Origin: JAPPHA01 sp965220985
GTDB taxonomy: Bacteria; Pseudomonadota; Alphaproteobacteria; Rhodobacterales; Rhodobacteraceae
Length of the DNA stretch: 64,000 nucleotides
Reading direction: 5' to 3'
Assembly (NCBI GenBank): GCA_965220985.1
Contig: OZ244854.1
Span: forward strand, 1,612,001 to 1,676,000
Part shown: positions 32,455 through 41,155 of the stretch, one piece after another
How the letters are laid out: every line of letters begins with the position of its first letter
Position numbering within the stretch: the stretch's first letter is position 1
Notes under the pieces: model-generated
What the model saw: only the letters and a program-made list of their open reading frames with translations
What the model was told of the DNA's origin: nothing
The model's database searches: none
Position numbers and translations under genes: made by a program

Positions 32455-33615
32455 ATGCAGTTTGGTCTTCAGGAACACCAGGAACTGATCGTCTCAACCG
32501 TGAGGTCGTTTGTCGAGAACGAGATCATGCCACACGAAGACCTCGTGGAGCAGACCGGCGAGGTGCCGCGAGAGATTGCTGACGAGATCAGGCAGAAGAC
32601 GATCGCTCTCGGTTTCTATGCCTGCAACTTTCCCGAAGAGGTCGGTGGTGCAGGGCTGAATCACCTCGAATTTGCCCTTGTGGAGAGGGAACTTGGACGC
32701 GGATCGATGGCGTTGACCCATTTTTTCGGTCGACCGCAGAACATCCTGATGGCGTGCACGGAGGAACAAAGAGAGAGGTACCTGCTGCCTGCCGTTCGGG
32801 GCGAACGCATGGACGCGCTTGCCATGACCGAACCCGGTGCCGGGTCGGACATTCGCGGGATGATGGCGACCGCGATCCGAAAAGACGGCGACTGGATCCT
32901 GAATGGGACCAAGCACTTCATTTCCGGCGCGAACCATGCGGACTTCGTCATCGTCTTCATGGCCACCGGGGTGGACGAGACGCCTCGCGGTGCCAAGAAG
33001 CGGATCACCACGTTTCTGGTCGATCGCGGAACGCCTGGTTTCACGATCCGCGATGGCTATGCATCGGTCAGCCACCGCGGCTACAAGAACATGATTCTCG
33101 AGTTCGACGACTGTCGTCTTCCGGATACCCAGGTCCTCGGGGAGGTGGACGGGGGTCTGGAGGTCATGAACACCTGGCTCTACGCGACAAGGATCACTGT
33201 TGCGGCCAACTGCGTGGGGCGCGCCCGAAGGGTTTTGGATCTCGCGCTGGGACATGCGGCCGAACGCGAACAGTTCGGTCAGAAAATCGGCAAGTTCCAG
33301 GGCGTTGGATTCCAGATCGCTGACATGGTCACGCAGATCGATGCGGCGGATTTCCTGACGCTGGCCTCGGCCGACCGGCTGGACCAGGGCTTGCAGGCCA
33401 ATCGAGAGATCGCCAGCGCCAAGCTGTTCGCGTCGGAAATGCTCGCCAACGTGACCGATGCGGCCATACAGATTCACGGCGGTATGGGCTTGATGTCAGA
33501 TCTTCCGCTCGAACGGTTCTGGCGCGACGCCAGGGTCGAGCGCATCTGGGACGGAACCTCCGAGATCCAGCGCCACATCATCAGCCGTGAACTCCTGCGA
33601 CCCCTTGGCGCCTGA
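32455..33615 (+). CDS. Acyl-CoA dehydrogenase (CaiA-like context)
   Basis: This 386-residue flavoenzyme oxidises an acyl-CoA to the enoyl-CoA and passes electrons to ETF. The three ACAD domains are intact: the helical N-terminus, the FAD-binding MTEPGAGSDIRGMMATA and WILNGTKHFISGANHAD, then REQFGQKIGKFQ, QIHGGMGLM and RIWDGTSEIQRHI. At the position of the MCAD-type catalytic Glu (YEGT) it has Asp (WDGT), so the base may be at another site or be Asp. It heads an operon with an NDP-forming CoA ligase and a CaiD-like hydratase, so it probably works on an unusual short CoA thioester rather than fatty acids. Confidence 0.9.
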   Translation: MQFGLQEHQELIVSTVRSFVENEIMPHEDLVEQTGEVPREIADEIRQKTIALGFYACNFPEEVGGAGLNHLEFALVERELGRGSMALTHFFGRPQNILMACTEEQRERYLLPAVRGERMDALAMTEPGAGSDIRGMMATAIRKDGDWILNGTKHFISGANHADFVIVFMATGVDETPRGAKKRITTFLVDRGTPGFTIRDGYASVSHRGYKNMILEFDDCRLPDTQVLGEVDGGLEVMNTWLYATRITVAANCVGRARRVLDLALGHAAEREQFGQKIGKFQGVGFQIADMVTQIDAADFLTLASADRLDQGLQANREIASAKLFASEMLANVTDAAIQIHGGMGLMSDLPLERFWRDARVERIWDGTSEIQRHIISRELLRPLGA

Positions 33616-33696
33616 TTTCATGTTCAGGTCTGGTCCGATTGCGAACCCTTGCGCTGCCGTGCCGTTGAGGTCGGGCGAATTCGGAGCGCCGGCTTC

Positions 33697-35739
33697 GTGA
33701 ATTCGCTCCAGCGTCTGTTTCATCCGTCGTCGATCGCTGTCGTGGGCGGCGGCGCCTGGTGCCGTTCGGTTGTCGAGCAATGCCGCAAATTCGGTTTCCC
33801 CGGTCAGATGTGGGTGGTTCATCCGAGTGCTGAATCGATTGCCGGCGTTGACACCGTCCCGACAGTCCGTGCCTTGCCCGGTGCGCCGGATGCGGCATTC
33901 ATCGGTGTCAATCGTGAAACGACTCTCGATATCGTCCGCGCGCTCGCCGAGCGCAGGGCCGGGGGAGCCGTGTGCTTCGCGTCCGGGTTTCGTGAAGCGG
34001 AAGTGGAACTGCCCGGCGGAGCTGGCCTGGAGAGCGACCTGCTGGCCGCCGCCGACGATATGCCGATCCTCGGCCCGAACTGCTACGGATTCATCAACGG
34101 ACTCGACGGTGCGCTGCTCTGGCCCGATCAGCACGGGCTGGTTCGGGTCTCCACAGGCGTGGCCATCGTCACCCAGTCGTCAAACATTGCCATCAATGTC
34201 ACGATGCAATGTCGCGGTCTTCCGGTCGCCTTCGTCGTGACAGCCGGGAATCAGGCGCAAACCGGCATTGCCGACATTGGAAAGTCGTTGCTCGAGGATG
34301 AACGCGTGACCGCTTTGGGCCTGCATGTCGAGGGATTCGGCGATCTCCATGCGCTCGAAGAACTGGCCAAGTGTTCGGAGGCCCTGAACAAACCGGTGGT
34401 CGTCCTGAAAGTCGGAAGTTCGGCGGAATCCAGAAGGCTGACGATGTCGCACACCGCATCGCTCGCCGGGGATCATGTCGGGGCAAAGGCCCTGATTTCG
34501 AGATTGGGATTTGCGTGCGTGTCTTCGCTGACAGCCATGATCGAAGTCCTCAAGCTCTTGCATGTCGGGGGCAGGCTGCCGTCGAACCGCATCTCATCGG
34601 TCAGTTGCTCGGGAGGCGAGGCCAGCCTGGCGGCCGACATCGGTCGCGCTCGCGGGCTCAGCTTCCCTGCACTGAACCCGCGCCAGATCGATGACCTGCG
34701 CGCAGCGTTGGGCCCGCGGGTCGCACTGTCGAATCCCCTCGACTATCATACCTATGTCTGGCGAGACACGGAGGCGATGACCCGGGCCTGGTCGGCAATC
34801 GTCGATCCGTCGCTCGCCATGACCGTCCTGATCGTGGACTTTCCGCGGGCCGATCGTTGCGATCAGAACGACTGGCGCTGCGCGATCGATGCGGCCCTCG
34901 AGACACGACGACGTACCGGGGGTCGGCTCGCGATGGTCGCGACTCTGCCCGAACTCATGCCGGAGGATGTGGCTGCGGAACTCATGGACGGCGGGGTCAC
35001 CCCCTTGAACGGTCTCGACGAGGCATTCACCGCTTTGGCGGCGACGAGCGAGATGCGCCCGCGTCACCCACTCGGGCTGCTGATGCCATACACCGGTTCC
35101 GACTCGCGGCAACAGGCTTGCCGGATTGTCAGCGAGTACCGAGCCAAACGTGAACTTGCACGCCACGGTCTCGCAATCCCGAAATCCAGACGGGTGACGT
35201 CAACCGCTGAGGCTGTCGAGGCTGCAATCGAGATCGGTTTTCCGGTCGTGCTCAAGGCTGAGGGCGTCGCCCACAAGACGGAAGCGGGGGGCGTCGTTCT
35301 CAATCTGGCGTCGAGTTCGGACGTGGCGTCGGCCATCAAGGGCATGCAAGCGCCGAGCTTCCTGATCGAGGAAATGATCACGGATGTCGTTGCGGAGCTC
35401 CTGATCGGCGTGGTGCGTGACCCGGCGCACGGATTCGTGCTCACGCTGGCCGCAGGGGGAATCATGGCCGAAGTCATGTGCGACCGCCATTCCTTGCTCG
35501 TGCCGTGCACCGAACGCGAAATCGAGGAGGCGATCGATCAGCTTCGGGTGTCTTGCCTGCTCGACGGTTATCGCGGACGACCCGGGGCCGACCGAGGCGC
35601 CATCGTGCGGAGCGTGCAGTCCGTGCACGATTGCGTGATTGCAAACAGTCATGCGGTGGAAGAGATCGAGGTCAACCCGTTGCTTTGTCGCCCGGACGGG
35701 GCGGTTGCGGGCGACGCATTCATGAGGAGGTCGAGATGA
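33697..35739 (+). CDS. NDP-forming acyl-CoA synthetase (acetate-CoA ligase family, fused alpha-beta)
   Basis: This 680-residue protein joins an N-terminal CoA-binding/succinyl-CoA-synthetase-like alpha part (LFHPSSIAVVGG, ILGPNCYGFIN, the segment MSHTASLAGDH with the phosphorylatable His) and a C-terminal ATP-grasp beta part (PVVLKAEGVAHKTEAGGVVLNL, FLIEEMITDVVAELLIGV, EEIEVNPLL). The family makes acyl-CoA from acid, CoA and ATP with release of ADP. The start GTG 33697 has GGAG about eleven bases upstream and fits the family's beginning. Its stop overlaps the next gene's start as ATGA. In classical carnitine clusters this job is done by an AMP-forming ligase, so the ligase type is unusual. 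Confidence 0.88.
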   Translation: MNSLQRLFHPSSIAVVGGGAWCRSVVEQCRKFGFPGQMWVVHPSAESIAGVDTVPTVRALPGAPDAAFIGVNRETTLDIVRALAERRAGGAVCFASGFREAEVELPGGAGLESDLLAAADDMPILGPNCYGFINGLDGALLWPDQHGLVRVSTGVAIVTQSSNIAINVTMQCRGLPVAFVVTAGNQAQTGIADIGKSLLEDERVTALGLHVEGFGDLHALEELAKCSEALNKPVVVLKVGSSAESRRLTMSHTASLAGDHVGAKALISRLGFACVSSLTAMIEVLKLLHVGGRLPSNRISSVSCSGGEASLAADIGRARGLSFPALNPRQIDDLRAALGPRVALSNPLDYHTYVWRDTEAMTRAWSAIVDPSLAMTVLIVDFPRADRCDQNDWRCAIDAALETRRRTGGRLAMVATLPELMPEDVAAELMDGGVTPLNGLDEAFTALAATSEMRPRHPLGLLMPYTGSDSRQQACRIVSEYRAKRELARHGLAIPKSRRVTSTAEAVEAAIEIGFPVVLKAEGVAHKTEAGGVVLNLASSSDVASAIKGMQAPSFLIEEMITDVVAELLIGVVRDPAHGFVLTLAAGGIMAEVMCDRHSLLVPCTEREIEEAIDQLRVSCLLDGYRGRPGADRGAIVRSVQSVHDCVIANSHAVEEIEVNPLLCRPDGAVAGDAFMRRSR

Positions 35740-36521
35740 GCGACAAGCCGATCAAGGTGACAGAACACGGACACGTGCTGGAGGTCGTTCTCGACCGACC
35801 GAAGGCGAACGCAATCGACCTTGGCACCAGCCGGCTCATGGGCGAGACATTCGCGGCATTCCGCGACAACGACGAACAGCGGGTGGCCATCATCACAGGT
35901 GGTGGCGACAGGTTCTTCTGTGCGGGGTGGGATCTGAAGGCAGCAGCCGATGGCGAAGCCGTTGACGGTGACTACGGTCTCGGCGGATTCGGCGGCTTGC
36001 AAGAACTGCGTGATCTGAACAAGCCGGTCATCGCCGCAGTCAACGGGATCTGTTGCGGAGGCGGTCTCGAACTGGCGCTCTCGGCAGATATCATCCTAGC
36101 TGCGGAACACGCTCGCTTCGCACTGCCCGAGATTCGATCCGGCACGATCGCCGATGCGGCATCGGTCAAGCTGCCCAAGCGAATCCCTTACCACATCGCC
36201 ATGGAAATGCTCTTCACCGGTCGCTGGCTTGATGCAGAGGAGGCGAACAGATGGGGGTTCGTCAACAGAATCTGCGAGGCCGAGCAGTTGATGGATGAAG
36301 CGCGCGAACTCGCCGGATTGCTCGCTTCGGGCCCGCCGCTCGTTTATGCGGCAATCAAGGAGATCGTTCGGGACGCGGAAGACAGCAAGTTTCAGGATTC
36401 GATGAACAGAATCACCGGTCGGCAGCTTCGCACGGTCGATGTCCTGTATTCGTCGGAAGACCAGATGGAGGGTGCGCGGGCCTTTTCCGAGAACCGCGAC
36501 CCGGTCTGGAAGGGGCGCTGA
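35736..36521 (+). CDS. caiD: Enoyl-CoA hydratase, carnitinyl-CoA dehydratase-like
   Basis: This 261-residue crotonase-fold enzyme closely resembles E. coli CaiD over its full length and has the same number of residues. Matching segments include VVLDRPKANAID, RVAIITGGGDRFFCAGWDLKAAADGEA, KPVIAAVNGICCGGGLELALSADII, FALPEIRSG, and the C-terminal FSENRDPVWKGR. CaiD hydrates crotonobetainyl-CoA to carnitinyl-CoA. ATG 35736 has GAGGAGG five bases upstream and overlaps the ligase stop by four. The Ile-Cys-Cys at the oxyanion-hole strand (E. coli has Tyr-Ala-Phe) is a local difference. The actual substrate could be carnitine-like or another betaine. Confidence 0.88.
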   Translation: MSDKPIKVTEHGHVLEVVLDRPKANAIDLGTSRLMGETFAAFRDNDEQRVAIITGGGDRFFCAGWDLKAAADGEAVDGDYGLGGFGGLQELRDLNKPVIAAVNGICCGGGLELALSADIILAAEHARFALPEIRSGTIADAASVKLPKRIPYHIAMEMLFTGRWLDAEEANRWGFVNRICEAEQLMDEARELAGLLASGPPLVYAAIKEIVRDAEDSKFQDSMNRITGRQLRTVDVLYSSEDQMEGARAFSENRDPVWKGR

Positions 36522-36563
36522 CGTCGGGCCGGCTGGCCCGAACGCGAAGCCTCCTTTCGAGCG

Positions 36564-37442
36564 ATGGCAAGACGAAGCGACAATTTCCGCAGCGCCGCCC
36601 TGATGTGCGCGTCCATGGCGGGATTCTCCGCCAATGACGCGATCATCAAGATTGTCGGCACCGAATTCGGACTGATGCAGGCCGTGTTCATGCGCGGCAC
36701 CATTTTGTGCCTGATCTTTGGGACATATGCGTGGTTGCGTGGGACCTTTGGAAAGATCCCCGGCAAGCGGGATCGGATTCTCATCGGGATCAGAAGCGTT
36801 GCCGAAATCGGAATCGCAAGCTGTTTCCTGTCGGCGGTCCTCAACATGCCGATCGCCAATGCAACGGCGATTCTGCAGTTCGTCCCCCTCGCGATTGCCC
36901 TTGCCGCGCATTTTTTTCTCGGGGTTCGTGCCGGGCCCAAGAGGTTCGTCGCGATACTGGTCGGGCTCGTGGGTGTTCTGATCATCATTCGCCCCGGAAC
37001 CGAAGGCTTCAACGTCTACGGCTTTCTCGCATTGCTGGCCGTGCTGTTCGTCGTGATGCGCGATCTTGCCTCTCGGCAGTTGTCGCAAGAGGCCGACTCG
37101 CTGTTCGTGACCCTTGCCTCGGCGGCCGTCGTGACTCTGGTGTTCGGTCTCGCCACACTTGCAGATGGGCAATGGACCGCGCCGTCCATCGTCGACTTCG
37201 GGCTCTTCTCGCTTTCGGCGATGTTTCTCTTTGCCGGCTACTATTTTGGCGTCGTGACCATGCGCTCGGGCGACATATTCTTCGTGTCGCCGTTTCGCTA
37301 CTCGATCATGGTGTTCTCGGTCATCTACGGCATGATCCTGTTCGCGGAATACCCCGATCTGTGGACGATTCTCGGTATCGTGATTCTTGCGGGCGCAGGG
37401 GTGTTCACCATTCGGCGGGAGAAGGCTGCCATGGCCGGGTAG
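36564..37442 (+). CDS. EamA/DMT-superfamily permease
   Basis: This 292-residue protein has about ten hydrophobic segments arranged as two EamA repeats, the second starting near residue 150 (FNVYGFLALLAVLFVVMRDLASRQ). Conserved features include MCASMAGFSANDAIIK, LMQAVFMRGT, and MPIANATAILQFVPL in the first half. These are exporters or importers of metabolites. It follows caiD by 42 bases and probably belongs to the same transcript, so it could move the substrate or product of the CoA-thioester pathway. The best match is to small RhaT/EamA permeases of alphaproteobacteria; no substrate can be assigned. Confidence 0.88.
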   Translation: MARRSDNFRSAALMCASMAGFSANDAIIKIVGTEFGLMQAVFMRGTILCLIFGTYAWLRGTFGKIPGKRDRILIGIRSVAEIGIASCFLSAVLNMPIANATAILQFVPLAIALAAHFFLGVRAGPKRFVAILVGLVGVLIIIRPGTEGFNVYGFLALLAVLFVVMRDLASRQLSQEADSLFVTLASAAVVTLVFGLATLADGQWTAPSIVDFGLFSLSAMFLFAGYYFGVVTMRSGDIFFVSPFRYSIMVFSVIYGMILFAEYPDLWTILGIVILAGAGVFTIRREKAAMAG

Positions 37443-37813
37443 AGCCGGCGCATCGCAGTTGTCCCGCCCCTCGTTGTCAAATCGAATGTCGTCTCTTGCG
37501 GTGTTTTGCATTCACGTCACGCGCATGCCTTGACTCCGCATTGGATCGGGGTTGCACGGGACCGCGGTTCGCGGTGTCCTTGATCGAGCGGAATGGTGAT
37601 CGGAATTGGTCACGGCATCGGGGGTTTCTTCGGGTGTCGATATCGCGAAACGGCACGTCGCTGCATGCCGGCTCCGTCCACGTGGCGAAACGATCACCGG
37701 GAATGGCCCTTGCCAGTTTGCCGCCAGATGCCTACCGTTGAGTCAACAGGCAATGATCGAGGCGAATGCAGTATCGGGCAGAATCGACAATTGAACGGAG
37801 GGAAATTTTTCCA
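37443..37813. other. Intergenic stretch with a weak IS110-like remnant
   Basis: About 370 bases separate the permease gene and ugpB. Between 37633 and 37746 one frame reads GVDIAKRHVAAC...PRGETITGN, resembling the N-terminus of an IS110-type transposase (G-D-A-K pattern), but without the rest of the gene. Otherwise only the promoter and leader of ugpB are expected. Confidence 0.35.
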
Positions 37814-39136
37814 ATGAAAAGATCAACATTGACACAGCTGACAGCTGTCTCGCTGGCAGCTTGCCTCGCATGGACGCCGCCGGCAGCGGCCCAGACGGAA
37901 ATCCACTGGTGGCATGCGTTCACCGGTCGTCTCGGTGATCTGCTCGCCGAGCAGGTCGAAAAATTCAACGCATCTCAAAGCGAGTATGTTGTCGTTGGCA
38001 GTCACAAGGGCAACTACTCGGAAACCCTGAATGCTGGAATCGCGGCATTCCGGGCCGGCGAACAGCCGCACATTCTGATGGTGTTCGAGGTCGGGACGGC
38101 CACGATGATGGCTGCGCGAGGCGCGATCAATCCAGTGTACCAGGTCATGGCGGAAGCCGGAGCCGATTTCGATCCCGATGGCTACCTCGGTGCCGTCAAG
38201 GGTTACTACACGACCACGACGGGCGAGATGCTCTCGTTGCCGTACAACTCGTCGACACCGGTGATTTACGTGAACCGCGACCTGTTCATCAAGGCCGGAC
38301 TCGATCCGGACATGGACCTTTCGACTTGGCAACAGGTTGATGCGGCGCTGACGGCGCTCAAGGAAGGTGGCATCGACTGTCCGCTGACCACGGCCTGGCA
38401 AAGCTGGGTTCACCTGGAGAACTTCTCCGCCTATCACAACGTGCCGTTTGCCACGAAGGACAACGGTTTTGCAGGGCTCGATACCGAACTTGCCTTCAAT
38501 GGTCCGGTTCAGGTCCAGCACATCGAAACCATGGGCGCGTGGGCTGCAGACGGACGTTTCTTCTATGCCGGGCGACGCAACGAGGGTGGAGCGAACTTCC
38601 GAGCGGGCGAGTGCGCCCTCTTCACCGAGAGTTCGGCCGGTTACGCTGGCGTCAAGGCGGAAGCCGAGTTCGATTTCGAGATCCGGTCGCTGCCCTATTG
38701 GGACGGCGTGGATGGCGCTCCGCAAAACACGATCATCGGCGGTTCCTCGCTCTGGGTGCTCTCGGGTCATGATGCCGACGAGTACAAGGGCGTTGCAGAG
38801 TTCTTGGCATTCCTCTCGACATCGGACATTCAGGCCAAGTGGCACCAGGACACCGGGTATCTTCCGATCACGCTTGCGGCAGCTGCCCAGACGAAGGACG
38901 AAGGTTTCTATGAAGCCAATCCCGGCACCGAAATCGCCGGCATGCAGATGACTGCAAAGGCGCCGACTGCGAACTCCAAGGGATTGCGGTTGGGCAACTT
39001 CGACCAGATCCGCGGGATCATCGACGAGGAACTGGAAGCGGTTTGGGCAGGCGACAAGACTGCACAGGCTGCACTGGACAGTGCTGTCGAGCGCGGCAAC
39101 GCGTTGCTGCGTCGTTTCGAGCAAGCGAACCGCTGA
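37814..39136 (+). CDS. ugpB: sn-Glycerol-3-phosphate ABC transporter, periplasmic binding protein
   Basis: This 440-residue type 1 solute-binding protein has a signal peptide ending near AAAQ (LTAVSLAACLAWTPPAAA). The family core includes EIHWWHAFTGRLGDLLAEQVEKFN, VVGSHKGNYSETLNAGIAAFRAGEQPHILMVFEVGTATM, MLSLPYNSSTPVIYVN, and SRKS-type binding residues in the following helices. It captures glycerol-3-phosphate or glycerophosphodiesters in the periplasm. ATG 37814 is preceded by GGAGG twelve bases upstream. It is first in ugpBAEC. A strong hairpin in the 289-base gap to ugpA may let the binding protein be made in excess. Confidence 0.93.
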   Translation: MKRSTLTQLTAVSLAACLAWTPPAAAQTEIHWWHAFTGRLGDLLAEQVEKFNASQSEYVVVGSHKGNYSETLNAGIAAFRAGEQPHILMVFEVGTATMMAARGAINPVYQVMAEAGADFDPDGYLGAVKGYYTTTTGEMLSLPYNSSTPVIYVNRDLFIKAGLDPDMDLSTWQQVDAALTALKEGGIDCPLTTAWQSWVHLENFSAYHNVPFATKDNGFAGLDTELAFNGPVQVQHIETMGAWAADGRFFYAGRRNEGGANFRAGECALFTESSAGYAGVKAEAEFDFEIRSLPYWDGVDGAPQNTIIGGSSLWVLSGHDADEYKGVAEFLAFLSTSDIQAKWHQDTGYLPITLAAAAQTKDEGFYEANPGTEIAGMQMTAKAPTANSKGLRLGNFDQIRGIIDEELEAVWAGDKTAQAALDSAVERGNALLRRFEQANR

Positions 39137-39167
39137 GGCTCGATCGCCTGAGTGATGAGGCAGTGTC

Positions 39168-39197
39168 CCCGGAGTCGCCGTTTGGGGCGGCTCCGGG
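39168..39197 (+). promoter_or_regulatory. Intercistronic hairpin between ugpB and ugpA
   Basis: CCCGGAGTCGCC (39168-39179) pairs with GGCGGCTCCGGG (39186-39197) over 12 positions with one G-U wobble and a six-base loop. There is no T-run. Such hairpins protect the upstream binding-protein mRNA and lower permease expression in systems such as malE-malF; the same is inferred here. Confidence 0.55.
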
Positions 39198-39425
39198 CGA
39201 CGATCCGGTCTTGAGCTCGCGATTCCGATTGACGGGCTCCACGCAGGTGGCTGCCACCTTGGACGACTGCGAGAACTGCGCGGGCACGCAGGGTGTCTTG
39301 CATCATGGTCGTCTCGGGTCGCATGAAGCGGTCGTTTTCGCCGTTTCGCGCGGACGAGATACCCCACGCCTCGGGTTTGATCGACGAGGTTCTTCAATGC
39401 ACCGGATCCGGGATCCGCTGAGCTG

Positions 39426-40307
39426 ATGGAAAAGCGCGTGATATTCGGCGGCTGGTTGTTGCCGATCGCTCTCGTTGTTCCCCAACTGGTCGTCACCGCG
39501 ATCTTCTTTTTCTACCCCGCAGGACAGGCTGTCTGGCAGTCACTCTTCATTCCTGACCCGTTTGGCCTGAAGTCCCAGTTCGTCGGACTTGGCAATTTCG
39601 AATTCCTCATCAAGGATCCGTATTATCGCGGCAGTTTCGTCACGACGGCCATCTTTTCTTCGCTGGTGACGCTCGTTTCGATGGGCGTGGCCCTCTGGCT
39701 GGCCGTGCTTGCCGACCGGTTGATCAAGAGCTCCGGCACCTACCGGACGCTGCTGATCTGGCCATATGCGGTTGCGCCGGCTGTCGCGGGCGTCCTGTGG
39801 CTGTTCATGTTCAATACCCGTGTCGGCCTCGTGGCCTGGTATCTCGGCCTTCTGGGTTACGACTGGAACCACGTGCTGAACGACAACGAGGCCATGGCCC
39901 TCGTTGTTGTCGCCTCGAGCTGGGGCCGGATCAGCTACAACTTCCTGTTCTTCTTCGCTGGGCTGCAGGCCATTCCGCGCTCGGTCATCGAGGCCGCGGC
40001 GATCGACGGCGCCCGCTTCTGGAAACGATTCTGGACGATCGTCTTTCCGCTCCTGTCGCCGACCACGTTTTTCCTGCTGGTGGTCAATGTGGTCTACGCC
40101 TTCTTCGAAACTTTCGGCGTCATCCACACCATCACAAGCGGCGGACCGCAGCAGTCGACAACGATACTTGTCTACAAGGTCTATGCCGACGGTTTCGTCG
40201 GCCAGGACCAAGGTTCGTCGGCGGCCCAGTCGGTTATTCTATTGGCCGTCGTCGGGCTGCTCACGATCATCCAGTTCAAGTACATCGAGCGAAAGGTCCA
40301 TTACTGA
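39426..40307 (+). CDS. ugpA: sn-Glycerol-3-phosphate ABC transporter, permease UgpA
   Basis: This 293-residue inner-membrane permease has six transmembrane segments. The EAA loop contact for the ATPase can be read as VIEAAAIDGARFWKRFWTIVFPLLSP. Other family landmarks are LPIALVVPQLVVTAIFFFYPAG at the start, LLIWPYAVAPAVAGVLWLF, and VYKVYADGF near the end. ATG 39426 follows the intercistronic hairpin. The stop overlaps ugpE as TGATG. UgpA and UgpE form the heterodimeric channel. No defect is seen. Confidence 0.94.
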   Translation: MEKRVIFGGWLLPIALVVPQLVVTAIFFFYPAGQAVWQSLFIPDPFGLKSQFVGLGNFEFLIKDPYYRGSFVTTAIFSSLVTLVSMGVALWLAVLADRLIKSSGTYRTLLIWPYAVAPAVAGVLWLFMFNTRVGLVAWYLGLLGYDWNHVLNDNEAMALVVVASSWGRISYNFLFFFAGLQAIPRSVIEAAAIDGARFWKRFWTIVFPLLSPTTFFLLVVNVVYAFFETFGVIHTITSGGPQQSTTILVYKVYADGFVGQDQGSSAAQSVILLAVVGLLTIIQFKYIERKVHY

Positions 40308-41152
40308 TGGACGGCATGGTCGAAAAGCGCGGACTGTCCTACTGGCTGATTCACCTTGGTCTGATCGCCGGGGTCGCGCTGATCTTCTTTCCGATCTGGC
40401 TGGCATTTGTCGCATCGACCGTGACCCAGCCCGAGATCGTCAAGCCGCCGATGCCGCTCTGGCCGGGCGACCAGTTTTTTGAGAACTACAGCAAGGCGCT
40501 TGTCTCGGGTGTCAACGCGCCGGTCGCGCGCATGTTGATGAATTCCGCCATCATGGCGATCGGGATCGCGGTTGGAAAGATCGTCATTTCCCTCCTTTCG
40601 GCCTTTGCCATCGTCTATTTCCGGTTCCCGTTCCGCCGAATGGTCTTCTGGCTGATCTTCCTGACGCTGATGCTGCCGGTGGAAGTGCGGATCGTGCCGA
40701 CCTTTGAAGTTGCTGCCCGCTTTGGATTGCTGAATTCCTATGCCGGCCTCATCTTCCCGCTGATCGCCTCGGCAACCGCGACGTTCCTGTTCAGGCAGTT
40801 CTTCATGACGGTTCCCGACGAATTGGCCGAAGCGGCCCGCGTGGACGGGGCGCGACCGATGCGGTTCTTCATCGACATCCTTTTGCCGATGAGTCGCACC
40901 AACATCGCCGCTCTGTTCGTGATCCTCTTCATCTACGGCTGGAACCAGTACCTGTGGCCGTTGCTCATCACCACCGATCCGCAAATGAACACGGTGGTGA
41001 TGGGGATCAAGCAGATGTTCCCGTCAGGAGACGACATCGCGGATTGGCCGGTCATCATGGCGACCTCGCTGCTCGCGATGATCCCGCCGGTATTCGTGGT
41101 CATCGCGATGCAGAAGCTGTTCGTGCGGGGCCTCATGGAAAGCGAGAAATAG
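40307..41152 (+). CDS. ugpE: sn-Glycerol-3-phosphate ABC transporter, permease UgpE
   Basis: This 281-residue second permease of the Ugp importer has six membrane segments. The EAA loop is ELAEAARVDGARPMRFFIDILLPMSRTN. The family stretches FRRMVFWLIFLTLMLPVEVRIVPTFEV and ILFIYGWNQYLWPLLITTD are present. It starts at ATG 40307, sharing one base with the ugpA stop, and ends three bases before ugpC. A longer frame that reads back through ugpA in another phase is discarded. The protein pairs with UgpA and is powered by UgpC. Confidence 0.94.
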   Translation: MDGMVEKRGLSYWLIHLGLIAGVALIFFPIWLAFVASTVTQPEIVKPPMPLWPGDQFFENYSKALVSGVNAPVARMLMNSAIMAIGIAVGKIVISLLSAFAIVYFRFPFRRMVFWLIFLTLMLPVEVRIVPTFEVAARFGLLNSYAGLIFPLIASATATFLFRQFFMTVPDELAEAARVDGARPMRFFIDILLPMSRTNIAALFVILFIYGWNQYLWPLLITTDPQMNTVVMGIKQMFPSGDDIADWPVIMATSLLAMIPPVFVVIAMQKLFVRGLMESEK

Positions 41153-41155
41153 GCA

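Noticed and set aside
36096..37511. A 471-codon minus-strand frame opposite caiD and the permease gene
   Set aside because: It is antisense to two clearly recognisable genes and is low-complexity and charge-rich, typical of a GC-rich shadow.
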